DNA from: an uncultured SAR116 cluster alpha proteobacterium | GTDB taxonomy: Bacteria; Pseudomonadota; Alphaproteobacteria; Puniceispirillales; Puniceispirillaceae | Length of the DNA stretch: 64,000 nucleotides | Assembly (NCBI GenBank): GCA_902583715.1 | Contig: CACHXC010000005.1 | Span: 23,996-87,995, forward strand | Reading direction: 5' to 3' | Shown here: piece by piece, positions 1 through 9,739 of the stretch | How positions within the stretch are numbered: position 1 is the stretch's first letter | Layout of the letters: each line of letters opens with the position of its first letter | Translations under genes and position numbers: made by a program | Notes under the pieces: generated by a model | Seen by the model: the letters and a program-made list of their open reading frames with translations, nothing else | Database searches by the model: none | What the model was told of the DNA's origin: nothing

Positions 1-1
1 A

Positions 2-386
2 CCCGTTGGCGCTAAAGACCGTTCCACAGCCAGGTCATTATCACGGTTTCACGAGAGCCGGATCGAGCCTGTGTTGCGCGTGTATTGCGGTCAGGTGGTA
101 CCCGCCAACCGTGATGCAGGGTTCATTCAAGACAATGCCAATTTGTTTCAAACCCGATGTGACCAACTGGCCAAAATGGTCACTCCGGCGCCGTTTTTAT
201 GTGGCAATACTTTGGTCTTGCCGATTGCGGCTTTGTGTCAAGCTTCGCCATCTTGAACAGGCTACACCCCCTTAAGGGTTTTCTATCCAGCTGGCTCAAA
301 CCCTGCGCGAGTGTGAAACCGCACTGGCAAACCATCCATCGGTAAAGGACGAGCTTGCCGATTATTATGACGCTTTTGACAGCTAG
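2..386 (+). pseudogene. Glutathione S-transferase C-terminal remnant, frameshifted
   Basis: A decayed C-terminal half of what looks like a GST-family protein. The coding signal hops between all three forward frames. Frame 2 from base 2 to about 219 reads RIEPVLRVYCGQVVPANRD and then PAPFLCGNTLVL. Frame 1 from about 220 reads ADCGFVSSFAILNRL and KGFLSSWL. Frame 3 from about 294 reads AQTLRECETALANHPS and ends at TAG 384-386. The pieces line up as one protein with a GST-like L-ADC helix and a Trp-Leu segment, so at least two frameshifts separate them. The 5' part lies outside the window. The family call rests on residue pattern only and is moderate; decay is clear unless the assembly is wrong here. 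Confidence 0.45.
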
Positions 387-498
387 GTCGCGGCGAAATT
401 AGCCGCCTGACACAGCGGCGCAATAGATAGTTGCGACGCATAACATCTGATTGACCAAGATGAACCGATGGTGCCTAATGGTATCATTACCAGTCATG

Positions 499-516
499 GT
501 GACACTGATGTGTCAC
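499..516. promoter_or_regulatory. Inverted repeat upstream of DMT transporter
   Basis: A perfect 7-bp inverted repeat (GTGACAC, spacer TGAT, GTGTCAC) ends 19 bases before the transporter start. Its size and place suit a repressor operator or a 5'-leader hairpin. No T-run follows, so a terminator is unlikely. No regulator gene lies next to it. Confidence 0.35.
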
Positions 517-535
517 AGTTTGGTCGCTGACTCAG

Positions 536-1450
536 ATGATATCAATTTTCAATAATTTACCAGCACAAACCCGCGCGACGTGTTTGATGATCGTAGCATT
601 GTTTATGTTTACCGTGATGGGCATTTGCATTCGTCTATCGGCGGCGCATTTACCGGTTATAGAAGTGGTGTTTTTCCGCAATTTTCTGGCGGTGCTTATT
701 TTACTGCCGCTTTTAGCACGCGCTGGTTTTGGCACGCTTCGCATGTATCGGCCAAAATTGTTTTTCTTGCGCGCGGCGATCAATGCGGTTGGCATGTTTT
801 GCGGCTTTACCGCTCTAACACTGATTCCGCTGGCGCAGATGACCGCACTCAGCTTTACCACCCCATTATTTGTCACAATCGGTGCCGTGCTATTTCTTGG
901 CGAGGTCATCCGGGCGCGCCGGATCGCCGCCATCTGTGTTGGGTTTTTAGGCACGTTGATCATCCTGCAACCCGGCGTTGTTGATGTGACATTTGGCGCG
1001 CTTCTGGCTCTGATTAGTGCCCTGACCATTGCCATGGCATCGCTGATTGTGAAAGTGCTGACCCGCAGTGAAAGCCAGCATGCTATTGTGACATGGATGG
1101 TGGTGATGCAGGCACCCTTGGCATTGATCCCGTCGCTAAGGATTTGGCAATGGCCAGATCTTCTGACCTGGGGGTTTTTGTGGGGCATGGCGTTATCCGG
1201 CACAATTGCCCATCTCTGTTTCACCCGCGCCTTTAGCCTTGTTGACATCACCGCATTGCAACCACTGGAATTTATCAAACTGCCATTTGCCGTGATCTTA
1301 GCATGGATTATTTTTGCCGAATGGCCCGGCTTATGGACGTTTGTGGGTGGGGCGGTGATTTTTGCATCGACCGTTTATATTACCCGCCGCGAAGCGGCCG
1401 CGCGGCAATCGCTTCGGCCAACTGCCGGCCCGCGTGAGCCACGGTTGTAA
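536..1450 (+). CDS. DMT superfamily (EamA) transporter
   Basis: Predicted inner-membrane exporter or importer of the drug/metabolite transporter superfamily. The 304 residues form about ten hydrophobic helices in two EamA-like halves (roughly 15-145 and 155-285), the usual family length. The end of the first half carries the typical pattern GEVIRARRIAAICVGFLGTL. The C-terminal 20 residues are basic and hydrophilic, consistent with a cytoplasmic tail. It stands alone, convergent with pyrC (17 bases between stops), so context gives no substrate. No strong ribosome-binding site precedes the ATG. A shorter overlapping frame at 580-984 is a shadow. Confidence 0.85.
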   Translation: MISIFNNLPAQTRATCLMIVALFMFTVMGICIRLSAAHLPVIEVVFFRNFLAVLILLPLLARAGFGTLRMYRPKLFFLRAAINAVGMFCGFTALTLIPLAQMTALSFTTPLFVTIGAVLFLGEVIRARRIAAICVGFLGTLIILQPGVVDVTFGALLALISALTIAMASLIVKVLTRSESQHAIVTWMVVMQAPLALIPSLRIWQWPDLLTWGFLWGMALSGTIAHLCFTRAFSLVDITALQPLEFIKLPFAVILAWIIFAEWPGLWTFVGGAVIFASTVYITRREAAARQSLRPTAGPREPRL

Positions 1451-1466
1451 GAAATGACCAAGCTCC

Positions 1467-2531
1467 CTATGGGCGGGGCTCAACCTCCCAATATAACGGC
1501 ACGCCACAATCAAAAATTGTGACCTCGCCATTGGCTGTCGCTCGGCTGACAGGAAAGACCAAAGCCTCGTCACGTTTTACCAGGGTAATGGTGTCATCTG
1601 CCGGTGGCAGGCCATAAAACGCGGCCCCATGAAGCGAGGTAAATGCCTCTAGCTGATGAAGTGCTGACTCGGCTTCAAACACATGGGCCAGACATGACAA
1701 TGTATTTGGCGCTGTGTAAATGCCGGCACACCCACATGCTGATTGCTTGTCGGTATCAAGATGCGGCGCGCTATCGGTGCCGAGAAAAAATTGTCGCGCA
1801 CCAGATGTGGCGGCGGCTACAAGTGCCAGACGATGACGTTCACGTTTGGCAACCGGCAAGCAATAATAATGCGGCTGGATCCCTCCGGCCAGAATATGAT
1901 TGCGGTTGATAAACAGATGGTGCGTGGTGATGGTAGCCGCCATATTACTGCCGGCATCACGTACAAAATCAACACCGTCAGCTGTTGTGACATGCTCTAG
2001 AATCACTTTTAAGTCGGGCACTGCGGCGCGCAACGGCGTTAACACCCGGTCAATAAATACCGCTTCACGGTCAAAAATATCAACCGACGGGTCGGTCACC
2101 TCACCATGCACGCAAAGGGGCAGGCCAATTTCTGCCATAGCGTCCAGAACCGGGCGCACCTTGTCAAAATCACGAACCCCCGATGCTGAATTGGTTGTTG
2201 CCCCCGCCGGGTAGAGTTTGACTGCGTGAATAATGCCCGCCTGAGCCGCCGCCACAACATCACTGGCATCGGTGGTTTCGGTCAGATACAGCGTCATCAG
2301 CGGTTGAAATTTGGGGTAGCCAATACAATGTGCCAAAATCCGTTCCCGGTAGGCGCTGGCATCAGCCCTCGTCACCACTGGCGGCACCAGATTGGGCATC
2401 ACAATCGCCCGGCCAAAATGCTGGGCGGTATCCGCCACAACCGCCGCCAGCATCGCCCCGTCACGCAGGTGAAGATGCCAGTCATCTGGCCGGCGCAAGG
2501 TCAAAGATGTGATCGGTTCAGCCGCGGCCAT
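1467..2531 (-). CDS. pyrC: Dihydroorotase (type II)
   Basis: Zinc amidohydrolase that closes N-carbamoyl-L-aspartate to L-dihydroorotate in pyrimidine synthesis. From the chosen start the protein has 354 residues, close to E. coli PyrC. The HLHLRD motif is at 19-24 with metal ligands H19 and H21. The carbamylated-lysine region is [14 protein letters not shown], further His ligands lie in TTHHLF and [11 protein letters not shown], and the catalytic Asp region is FLGTDSAPH. The frame is open to 2615, but the start at 2531 has GGAG six bases upstream and gives the expected N-terminus ([13 protein letters not shown] after a dozen residues). The longer forms add 28 residues not expected in the family. 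Confidence 0.93.
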   Translation of the reverse strand: MAAAEPITSLTLRRPDDWHLHLRDGAMLAAVVADTAQHFGRAIVMPNLVPPVVTRADASAYRERILAHCIGYPKFQPLMTLYLTETTDASDVVAAAQAGIIHAVKLYPAGATTNSASGVRDFDKVRPVLDAMAEIGLPLCVHGEVTDPSVDIFDREAVFIDRVLTPLRAAVPDLKVILEHVTTADGVDFVRDAGSNMAATITTHHLFINRNHILAGGIQPHYYCLPVAKRERHRLALVAAATSGARQFFLGTDSAPHLDTDKQSACGCAGIYTAPNTLSCLAHVFEAESALHQLEAFTSLHGAAFYGLPPADDTITLVKRDEALVFPVSRATANGEVTIFDCGVPLYWEVEPRP

Positions 2532-2706
2532 ATTATGCTCCATAAATTCGATCTCGTCAGGATCAGCGGCCCCGCCCAGCATTATGTCATACGTTCTATG
2601 CGGCACGGCGGTCACTTCAGACTACCATGACGCGATCTGAATTGACCAGTCAGATCATCCGCGTATACGTTAAAATGGCCATCTTGTGCGCGTCATGCCG
2701 CGACAG

Positions 2707-4047
2707 CTAGACGTTCAGCAACAGATATTCCCGCTCCCACGGGCTGATCACTTCTAAAAAGGCTTCAGCTTCAGCCCGTTTGACCTCAACAAATAATTTG
2801 ACAAAATCCTCACCAAGCACCGGGTGCAGGGCCTTAGCCCGTTCCAGAGCATCAAGCGCCACATCCAGATTTCGCGGCAAGGTTTCTAAATCTTCACCAC
2901 TCACCTTGCGTGGCCGCGTCGGGCGCCGCTTTTCCTGTAATCCTATCCAGACAGCCGCCAGCGTAGCGGCGATAGCCAAATAAGGGTTGGCATCCGCCCC
3001 GGGGATGCGGTTTTCTATACGGCGGCTGTCTGCCGCGCCAATCGGCACGCGCAAACCAACTGTGCGATTATCCATGCCCCACGCCAAATTGGCCGGTGAA
3101 TCTTCCGTGCCAGTGCGGCGGCGGTAGCTATTCACATAAGGTGCCATTAACGCCATTGCACCACTTAAATACCGTTGCATGCCAGCAAGCGAATGATAGA
3201 AATCATCGCTTTCTGTACCATCTGTATTGGCAAAGATATTTTTTCCGGTCTTTTTTGACCTGACAGATATGTGAATATGCATGGCACTACCAGGCTGTTC
3301 CTGCATTGGCTTTGCCATGAACGTGGCGTGCAACCCATGGTTGATGGCGGTTTGCCGCACGGTGCGTTTAAACAAAAATGCCTGATCAGCCAATTCCAGC
3401 GCACTACCATGATTAAAATTAATTTCCATTTGCGCGGCACCAGCCTCATGGCTGAGCGTGTCGATATCAAGCCCCTGAACATCACAATGGTCATAGATTT
3501 CTTCAAATAGCGGATCAAATTCATTCACCGCGTCAATGCCATAGGCCTGTTTGGCTTTTTCGGCCCGGCCTGACCGACCGGTTGGGGTGATCAGCGGGCT
3601 GTTCGCGTCATTGCTTTGCTTCACCAAAAAGAATTCCAACTCTGGCGCAATCACTGGTTCTAAACCTGCATCTTCAAACAGCGCCAGAACATGTTTTAAA
3701 ACAGCGCGCGCCGTAAATGGCACCAAACGCCCATCCTGACTAACAGCATCATGAATAATTTGTGCAGTTGGCTCATCATACCATGGCACCAGCCGGCAGG
3801 TGTTCGGATCAGGGATCAATACAACATCACTGCCGATTTCATTCAAGACATCGCTATCGTAATATTCACCGGTCACCGCCTGACCAAACACATATTCCGG
3901 AAGCCGCAGGCCGCCCGTATCCTGTGCCGATACAAATTTTTTCAGCGGCAGAATTTTGCCGCGCGGTATACCCGAAATATCACTCACCAAACATTCGACT
4001 TCGGTGATGGCCTGATCAGTCAGCCATTTTTGCATATCGAAAGCCAT
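2707..4047 (-). CDS. puuA: Glutamine synthetase-family gamma-glutamylpolyamine ligase (PuuA-like)
   Basis: ATP-dependent ligase of the glutamine synthetase fold, probably joining glutamate to putrescine or another amine, the first step of the gamma-glutamyl putrescine route. The 446 residues show the family order: a short beta-grasp N-domain, PELEFFLVKQ (metal Glu), AAQMEINFNHG, SAMHIHISV, the NSYRRRTGTEDSPANLAWG block and RIENRIPGADANPYLA. It lacks the adenylylation Tyr loop of GlnA and is shorter than GlnA-I. Gene order with an aminotransferase, a PuuB-like oxidase, agmatinase and the Pot importer supports polyamine use. A second paralog lies at 12204-13562. The exact amine is inferred from context. 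Confidence 0.82.
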   Translation of the reverse strand: MAFDMQKWLTDQAITEVECLVSDISGIPRGKILPLKKFVSAQDTGGLRLPEYVFGQAVTGEYYDSDVLNEIGSDVVLIPDPNTCRLVPWYDEPTAQIIHDAVSQDGRLVPFTARAVLKHVLALFEDAGLEPVIAPELEFFLVKQSNDANSPLITPTGRSGRAEKAKQAYGIDAVNEFDPLFEEIYDHCDVQGLDIDTLSHEAGAAQMEINFNHGSALELADQAFLFKRTVRQTAINHGLHATFMAKPMQEQPGSAMHIHISVRSKKTGKNIFANTDGTESDDFYHSLAGMQRYLSGAMALMAPYVNSYRRRTGTEDSPANLAWGMDNRTVGLRVPIGAADSRRIENRIPGADANPYLAIAATLAAVWIGLQEKRRPTRPRKVSGEDLETLPRNLDVALDALERAKALHPVLGEDFVKLFVEVKRAEAEAFLEVISPWEREYLLLNV

Positions 4048-4096
4048 AATTTTCCCTATTTTCGGAGGCGCCCCCGAAAAACCCCCTTAATGGTTC

Positions 4097-5473
4097 TTAA
4101 ATACGAAGATCTGCGGCGGTCTTATCAATTGCCATAGTGGCAATGCGCACAGCTTCATCAATATCCGCACGGCCAAATGTCAGCGGCGGTGACATAATCA
4201 TGCCGTCACGGACAGCCCGCATCATCATCCCGCCGGCGATGGCATGATCGCGGCATATCACCCCAACGTCACCAACCGGATCAAACAAAACGGGCCCAGC
4301 CTTGTCCTTGACAAGCTCAATAGCTGCCAGCATGCCAAAGCTACGCACCTCACCAACAAGTGGGTGATCCACCAGCGGCGCTAGCGCCGTGGCTAGATAA
4401 GGGCCAGTATCATCGCGCACTCTCTCGATCAGTTTTTCATCTTCAATGATCTGCAAATTCGCCAGCGCGACAGCCGCCGCTACCGGATGACCCGAATAGG
4501 TAAAGCCGTGATAAAATTCACCGCCATCGGCAATCAGCTTGTCAGCGACACGGTCGCCCACCATCACCGCTGACATCGGCACATAGCCAGACGTCAAGCC
4601 TTTAGCAAGCGTCATCATATCTGGATTCAGGCCATAATAATCACTGGCAAACCAATGCCCCGTCCGGCCAAATCCGGTGATCACCTCGTCAACAATAAAC
4701 AAAATATCATGTGCGCGGCAGATGGCTTCCACCTTGGTTAAATAGCCTGCTGGCGGAATGATCACGCCGCCTGCCCCTTGAATTGGTTCAGCCACAAACG
4801 CCGCCACGTTATCGGCACCGATTTCCGTAATTTTGTCTTCAAGCCAGCTTGCTGCAGTTGTTGCAAAATCAGCTTCGGACAAATTGCCTTGATATAAAAA
4901 TCCATAAGGCGGCCTTACATGAGCAAACCCGGGCACATCGGCGGCCTGCTGGTGCATGCCCACCATCCCACCCATACTTGCTGATAAAATGGTGCTGCCA
5001 TGATAGCCATATTCACGCCCAATAATGACACGTTTTTCCGGCTGGCCCTGTAACGTCCAAAAATGCCGGACCATTCGAATGATCGTGTCATTCGCCTCGG
5101 AACCAGAATTTGCGTAGAATACATTATTTAACCCTTCTGGGGTGAGGGCGGCTAAACGCTCCGACAAAACGGCAATCGGCTGGTTTGTGGTTTTAAAGAA
5201 ATTGTTATAATAGGGCAAAACAGCCATTTGCTGGCTGGCAGCATCAACAAGCTGTTGTCGCCCATATCCGACATTGACACACCACAAGCCAGCCATCGCA
5301 TCCAGAATCCGGTGACCATCACTATCGGTGATATAATGACCATCAGCCTGCGTGATGACCCGTGCGCCGTTTTTGCGCAGGGCGGCATAATCGGTAAATG
5401 GTGCCAGATGATGACGGGCATCTATCTGTTGCCAATCTCGGGTATGCGTAATTGCTGTCATTTTGTTGTCCAT
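4097..5473 (-). CDS. Class III aminotransferase (putrescine/gamma-glutamyl-putrescine route, SpuC-like)
   Basis: PLP-dependent omega-aminotransferase of 458 residues, probably moving an amino group from putrescine or a related diamine to pyruvate. Visible motifs are NSGSEANDTIIRM (phosphate binding), the FIVDEVITGFGRTG block with the PLP-ring Asp, and the Schiff-base Lys in TLAKGLTSGY near residue 290. FYHGFTYSGHPVAAA completes the family pattern. It lies 49 bases upstream of the puuA-like gene on the same strand, likely one operon. The first ATG (5473) is used here; a second at 5461 is equally possible and changes only four residues. Family is firm, substrate inferred. Confidence 0.85.
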   Translation of the reverse strand: MDNKMTAITHTRDWQQIDARHHLAPFTDYAALRKNGARVITQADGHYITDSDGHRILDAMAGLWCVNVGYGRQQLVDAASQQMAVLPYYNNFFKTTNQPIAVLSERLAALTPEGLNNVFYANSGSEANDTIIRMVRHFWTLQGQPEKRVIIGREYGYHGSTILSASMGGMVGMHQQAADVPGFAHVRPPYGFLYQGNLSEADFATTAASWLEDKITEIGADNVAAFVAEPIQGAGGVIIPPAGYLTKVEAICRAHDILFIVDEVITGFGRTGHWFASDYYGLNPDMMTLAKGLTSGYVPMSAVMVGDRVADKLIADGGEFYHGFTYSGHPVAAAVALANLQIIEDEKLIERVRDDTGPYLATALAPLVDHPLVGEVRSFGMLAAIELVKDKAGPVLFDPVGDVGVICRDHAIAGGMMMRAVRDGMIMSPPLTFGRADIDEAVRIATMAIDKTAADLRI

Positions 5474-5682
5474 AATTTTGCCGACGCAAATCGCCTCAAC
5501 ATGACATGAGCGTGCACCAGTAAATCATCACTAATTGATTTCGATTTTATTATACCATAGACAAAGAGGACTAGCTTATAAAATTTTGTGTACCAGCGCG
5601 TTGACAGACCCCGAGATAATGACCCTGATACCACCGCAGTGACGACCTGTCGAATATGTGAAAAAACAGCCATACAGGACCC

Positions 5683-6954
5683 ATGCTTACCTCAATCTAC
5701 GCCGATCACATTGATGCGCTGCCGCCGCCACAAAAAGACCGGCCGCACACGTGCGATGTTGCCATCATCGGGGGCGGTCTGACCGGGGTAACCGCAGCCC
5801 TGCATTTGGCAGAACATGGGTATGATGTTGTTCTGCTTGAGGCTGAAACCATTGGCAATGGCGGGTCAGGGCGCAATGGCGGTCATTTATGCCAAGGCTG
5901 GCCAAATGATTTTCATCATATCAGCCATCAATTAAGCGCACATGACGCCGACCTTGCATGGGCCGCGGGGATGGCCGCTGTTGATATGGTGGCATCACGT
6001 GTGCGCAAACATAACATTGCCTGTGATTTGCAATTTGGCTATCTCCACGCCGCATTGCATCACCGTCACGTGAACGAATTGTTGGCTATGCAGCATGAAT
6101 GGTCACGCCGCGGCTATGCCTTTCTAACCGCGCTGACTGACCGCACCGCGCTTGCCCCGCATATCAACAGCCAGTCTTATTGTGGTGGCCTCTATGACGA
6201 GAGATCCGGGCAAATACAGCCGCTTAAATATCTGATGGGATTGGCGTTGGCCGCCGGTGCAGCTGGTGCACATATTTTGGAACATAGCCGGGTGATAAAA
6301 ATAGACCGCGGCGTCAATAAAACGCTTCACATAGAACACGCCCCACAGCTGACCGCTAGTCGCGTACTCTTGTGCGGCAATGCCTATCTGACCGATATTG
6401 GCCTGCCGGACATGTCCCGCCGGCTGGCACAGGTCACCTCATCAGTTCTGGCCACCACGCCACTATCCGATAATATGATTCAGCATATATTGCCAAGCCG
6501 CGCCACCGTGGCGGATTGCAACACAGCGCTGAATTATTTTCGCATAGATGCAGATAACCGGATGATTTTTGGTGGCCGTGCTAGCTATACCAATGTCAAT
6601 CTTGGCAACGTTGAAGCCGATTTGCGTCGCCGTATGTGCACTGTATTTCCAGTGTTAGCCAATGCCGAAACCGATCGTGTCTGGTCCGGTCGTATTGGCA
6701 TTACCGTCAACCGGATCCCACATTTTGGGCGCACTGATGATGACATCTATTTTGTTCAGGGCTTTTCCGGTCACGGGGTCGCTCTGACCGGGCTGGCAGG
6801 CACGATTTTGGCAGACGCCATCATGGGTGACGCTGAACAATTTGAAGTGATGCAATCATTGCGGCATATGCCATTTCCCGGCGGCATCTTGCGCACGCCC
6901 GCGTTAGCACTTGGCATGGCTTGGTATAAATTGCGTGACAGATTGAAATTGTAA
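5683..6954 (+). CDS. puuB: FAD-dependent amine oxidoreductase, PuuB-like
   Basis: Flavoprotein of the DAO family, likely gamma-glutamylputrescine oxidase: it would oxidise gamma-glutamyl-putrescine to the aldehyde with release of ammonia. The 423-residue protein has the FAD dinucleotide fold CDVAIIGGGLTGVTAALHL near residue 24, then GNGGSGRNGGH, which is characteristic of PuuB and relatives, and a C-terminal flavin-contact segment FVQGFSGHGVALTGLAG. It is divergent from the aminotransferase across a 209-base gap that should hold both promoters, and convergent with agmatinase. All cluster members point to putrescine catabolism. Confidence 0.85.
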   Translation: MLTSIYADHIDALPPPQKDRPHTCDVAIIGGGLTGVTAALHLAEHGYDVVLLEAETIGNGGSGRNGGHLCQGWPNDFHHISHQLSAHDADLAWAAGMAAVDMVASRVRKHNIACDLQFGYLHAALHHRHVNELLAMQHEWSRRGYAFLTALTDRTALAPHINSQSYCGGLYDERSGQIQPLKYLMGLALAAGAAGAHILEHSRVIKIDRGVNKTLHIEHAPQLTASRVLLCGNAYLTDIGLPDMSRRLAQVTSSVLATTPLSDNMIQHILPSRATVADCNTALNYFRIDADNRMIFGGRASYTNVNLGNVEADLRRRMCTVFPVLANAETDRVWSGRIGITVNRIPHFGRTDDDIYFVQGFSGHGVALTGLAGTILADAIMGDAEQFEVMQSLRHMPFPGGILRTPALALGMAWYKLRDRLKL

Positions 6955-6960
6955 ATTCAG

Positions 6961-7941
6961 CTAAATGCGGCCAACCGGTTTGGATGGCGCGCCATTTTGT
7001 TTCGCCAGCACAGCCAGCCAGTCATAGGCAACAGATGCCGCGGCAATCGCAGTGATTTCAGCATGGTCATAAGCTGGCGCCACTTCGACAACATCCATTC
7101 CAATCAGTTGCAAGGGTTCAAGACCACGGACAAATTCAAGCCCTTGCCAGCTGGCCAAACCACCGGCAACCGGCGTACCCGTACCGGGGGCAAAGGCTGG
7201 GTCCAAACCATCAATATCAAATGACAGATAAACCGGCTTGCCCACCGCCCGCTGGCAAACAACATCAATAGCCGCATCAATACCATGGCGGTGAACCCAT
7301 GGGCTGGTCAAAATTTCAAATCCGTGGTCACTGTCATTATAGGTGCGTAGCCCGATTTGCGTTGACGCCGCAACATCAATGATACCCTCGGCTGCGGCCC
7401 GGGCAAACATGGTGCCATGGTCAAGTCGGGTGCCATCATCCGGCCATGTATCGCAATGCGCATCAAACTGAACCAGCACCACCGGCCCATATTTTTTTGC
7501 ATGTGCCTTTAACAATGGATAGCTGACAGAATGATCCCCGCCAAAGCTGAGCATTTTTGCGCCCGACCCCACAATCAGGTCGGCATGCTGCTCGATAGCG
7601 GTGAACACGCTTTGCGGGTGATGCGGGTCAATATAGCAATCCCCATAATCAATAACTGTCAAATGATCGAACGGATTAAACCCAAAAGGAAAATGTTTAA
7701 GCTCCGCAAGTTGTGTTGACCCAGCACGGATGGCCCGCGGCCCCAAACGACAGCCTGATCTGTAGGTGACAGCACAATCATAGGGAATGCCGCTGACCAC
7801 AACATCTACATCTTCCAGCCGGCGGCTATAGCGGCGACGTGCAAAGCTGAGCGCACCGCCATAGGTCATTTCATGCCATGTTTGCTGATTATCACGTGCC
7901 AGAAATGCCTGATCACCTGAAGCCGGATCGGTCATATCCAT
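6961..7941 (-). CDS. speB: Agmatinase / ureohydrolase
   Basis: Binuclear manganese ureohydrolase, probably splitting agmatine to putrescine and urea. The 326 residues contain the arginase-family metal motifs GGDHSVSY, FDAHCDTWPD and SFDIDGLDPAFAPGTGTP. It is the last gene of a minus-strand run with the Pot importer (29 bases from the permease at 7971), so imported agmatine could feed the putrescine genes. Guanidinobutyrase or guanidinopropionase activity cannot be excluded, because the family motifs are shared. A second ureohydrolase of a different subgroup is at 61414-62361. Confidence 0.85.
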   Translation of the reverse strand: MDMTDPASGDQAFLARDNQQTWHEMTYGGALSFARRRYSRRLEDVDVVVSGIPYDCAVTYRSGCRLGPRAIRAGSTQLAELKHFPFGFNPFDHLTVIDYGDCYIDPHHPQSVFTAIEQHADLIVGSGAKMLSFGGDHSVSYPLLKAHAKKYGPVVLVQFDAHCDTWPDDGTRLDHGTMFARAAAEGIIDVAASTQIGLRTYNDSDHGFEILTSPWVHRHGIDAAIDVVCQRAVGKPVYLSFDIDGLDPAFAPGTGTPVAGGLASWQGLEFVRGLEPLQLIGMDVVEVAPAYDHAEITAIAAASVAYDWLAVLAKQNGAPSKPVGRI

Positions 7942-7970
7942 CCCCCTTGTTTTTCATATCTTGCCGGCGA

Positions 7971-8780
7971 TCAACCAGTTTTACCAAGCCGACGCCGCAT
8001 AACATAGGCCGCCATGATCACACTCACCGTCACAATGCTAATCATCACGCTGGCTAGGGCGTTAATCTCTGGCGTCACGCCAAGACGCACTTTTGAAAAC
8101 ACTAAAATAGGTAAGGTCGAACTGCCTGGACCGCTGACGAAACTGGCAATCACAAGATCGTCAAAGCTAAGGGTAAAGGCGAGCAACCACGCCGCGATCA
8201 CCGCCGGCAGAATAACCGGCAGGGTCACCGAGAAAAACACAAATGGCTGACGTGCGCCAAGGTCATAAGCCGCTTCTTCAATCGCCTGGTCAAAATCGCG
8301 CAAGCGCGCCTGAATCACAACCGCGGCGAAACACATACCAAATGTTGCATGCGCAATAATAATAGTATCCACACCGCGCCCGGCCGGCCATCCCAACACC
8401 GACTCCATGCCAATGAACAATAATAAAAGCGACAAGCCAGTAACGACTTCGGGCATCACCAGCGGCGCACTGGACAGGCCGCTTAACGCCAAACGGCCCC
8501 GAAAATCACCAAACCTGACAAAAGCAATGGCAATCAACATGCCAAAAAAAGTGGCGATCGTTGCCGCCCAAAAAGCAATAAACAAGGACAGTCCAAAGGC
8601 GTTCAGCAATTGTTCATTGGTGAGCAGGCTGGCATACCATTTTGCCGAAAAGCCTGACCATACGGATACCAGCTTGCCAGCGTTAAAGCTGAACACAATC
8701 ATCACCGCCATCGGCACATATAAAATGCCAAATCCCAAAATGCCAAGGCACATTACCGGCAAGCTAATCCGCCCAGTCAT
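7971..8780 (-). CDS. potI: Polyamine ABC transporter permease PotI
   Basis: Inner-membrane permease of a putrescine/spermidine-type ABC importer, 269 residues with about six hydrophobic segments. The coupling-helix EAA motif reads EEAAYDLGARQPFVFFSVTLP and would contact the PotG ATPase. Its ATG overlaps the potH stop as ATGA, so translation is probably coupled. It is the fourth gene of potF-potG-potH-potI, the same order as the E. coli putrescine importer operon. The polyamine preference comes from that order and from the neighbouring catabolic genes. Confidence 0.9.
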   Translation of the reverse strand: MTGRISLPVMCLGILGFGILYVPMAVMIVFSFNAGKLVSVWSGFSAKWYASLLTNEQLLNAFGLSLFIAFWAATIATFFGMLIAIAFVRFGDFRGRLALSGLSSAPLVMPEVVTGLSLLLLFIGMESVLGWPAGRGVDTIIIAHATFGMCFAAVVIQARLRDFDQAIEEAAYDLGARQPFVFFSVTLPVILPAVIAAWLLAFTLSFDDLVIASFVSGPGSSTLPILVFSKVRLGVTPEINALASVMISIVTVSVIMAAYVMRRRLGKTG

Positions 8781-9739
8781 GGTGTACCTGCCTGCGGATC
8801 GCTCGCATGATCTTCACGTCCATCCTGATACCGCGCATAAATAATCGGCACGGTCAGTATGGCCAGCAACAGCATTGCAATGGCCGCCGCCACCGGCCAG
8901 TCGCGGTTGCGGAAAAATTCCGTCCACAACACCTTGCCCATCATTAATTGATCCGGCCCGCCGAGCAATGCCGGAATGACAAATTCCCCGACCGCTGGAA
9001 TAAACACCAACAGGCTACCGGCAATCACCCCGGGCAAGGTGAGCGGCAAAATAACCGTCCACCAGACAGCAACAGATGAGGCACCCAAATCAGTGGCGAC
9101 TTCAATCACATCATCATCAAGCCGCACCATCACCGCATAAAGCGGTAGAATCATCAGCGGCAGATAAGTCAGCACCATCCCCATATAGATCGAAAAATCA
9201 GTTTGCATCATCCGCAACGGGGCATCAATAAGCCCCAGCCATATCAGCAGGCTGTTAATAAAGCCGTTTGGATTGAGCAACCCAATCAACGCATATATCC
9301 GCAACAAGCTAGACGTCCAAAACGGCAACATCACCATCACCAGCAAGACCACCCGCCATTTGGCAGTAGAACGGGCAATCCACCACGCCATTGGATAAGC
9401 AAACAGCAAACATACAAGGGTAGAAAAAAAGGCCAGCTTTATGCTGTTGCCAGCCGGGCCGATATAATCCTGCCAATAGGCCGCAAGAAGAGCATAATTA
9501 TCCAGCGTAAAATTGGTAAAAAATCCAGTTTCGTCAAATCCCCACAAAGGCGCATAAGGCGGGACGGAGCGTTGCGCCGTGGTAAAAGATACCTGCAAGG
9601 TTTCAAGCAAGGGCAACAGGAAAAACACCAACAGCCAAACAAGCGGCACCGCCGCCACCAGACGGCGCCCAGTGGCGCCAGTCAATCTATACAGCACTGA
9701 ACCACCCTGCTGCATGCACTTATACCCCATCATCGTCAT
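8777..9739 (-). CDS. potH: Polyamine ABC transporter permease PotH
   Basis: The second permease of the importer, 320 residues with about six membrane helices and a large first periplasmic loop, the usual arrangement for PotB/PotH proteins. The EAA coupling motif is EVATDLGASSVAVWWTVILP. Overlaps of four bases (ATGA) on both sides tie it to potG and potI. The start could be the ATG at 9739 or one of the ATG codons a few residues in; the overlapping ATGA favours 9739. Confidence 0.9.
   Translation of the reverse strand: MTMMGYKCMQQGGSVLYRLTGATGRRLVAAVPLVWLLVFFLLPLLETLQVSFTTAQRSVPPYAPLWGFDETGFFTNFTLDNYALLAAYWQDYIGPAGNSIKLAFFSTLVCLLFAYPMAWWIARSTAKWRVVLLVMVMLPFWTSSLLRIYALIGLLNPNGFINSLLIWLGLIDAPLRMMQTDFSIYMGMVLTYLPLMILPLYAVMVRLDDDVIEVATDLGASSVAVWWTVILPLTLPGVIAGSLLVFIPAVGEFVIPALLGGPDQLMMGKVLWTEFFRNRDWPVAAAIAMLLLAILTVPIIYARYQDGREDHASDPQAGTP

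Noticed and set aside
532..1278. 248-residue minus-strand frame over the DMT transporter
   Set aside because: Antisense shadow of a clear membrane protein; its sequence is Arg/Ala/Ser-rich without domains.
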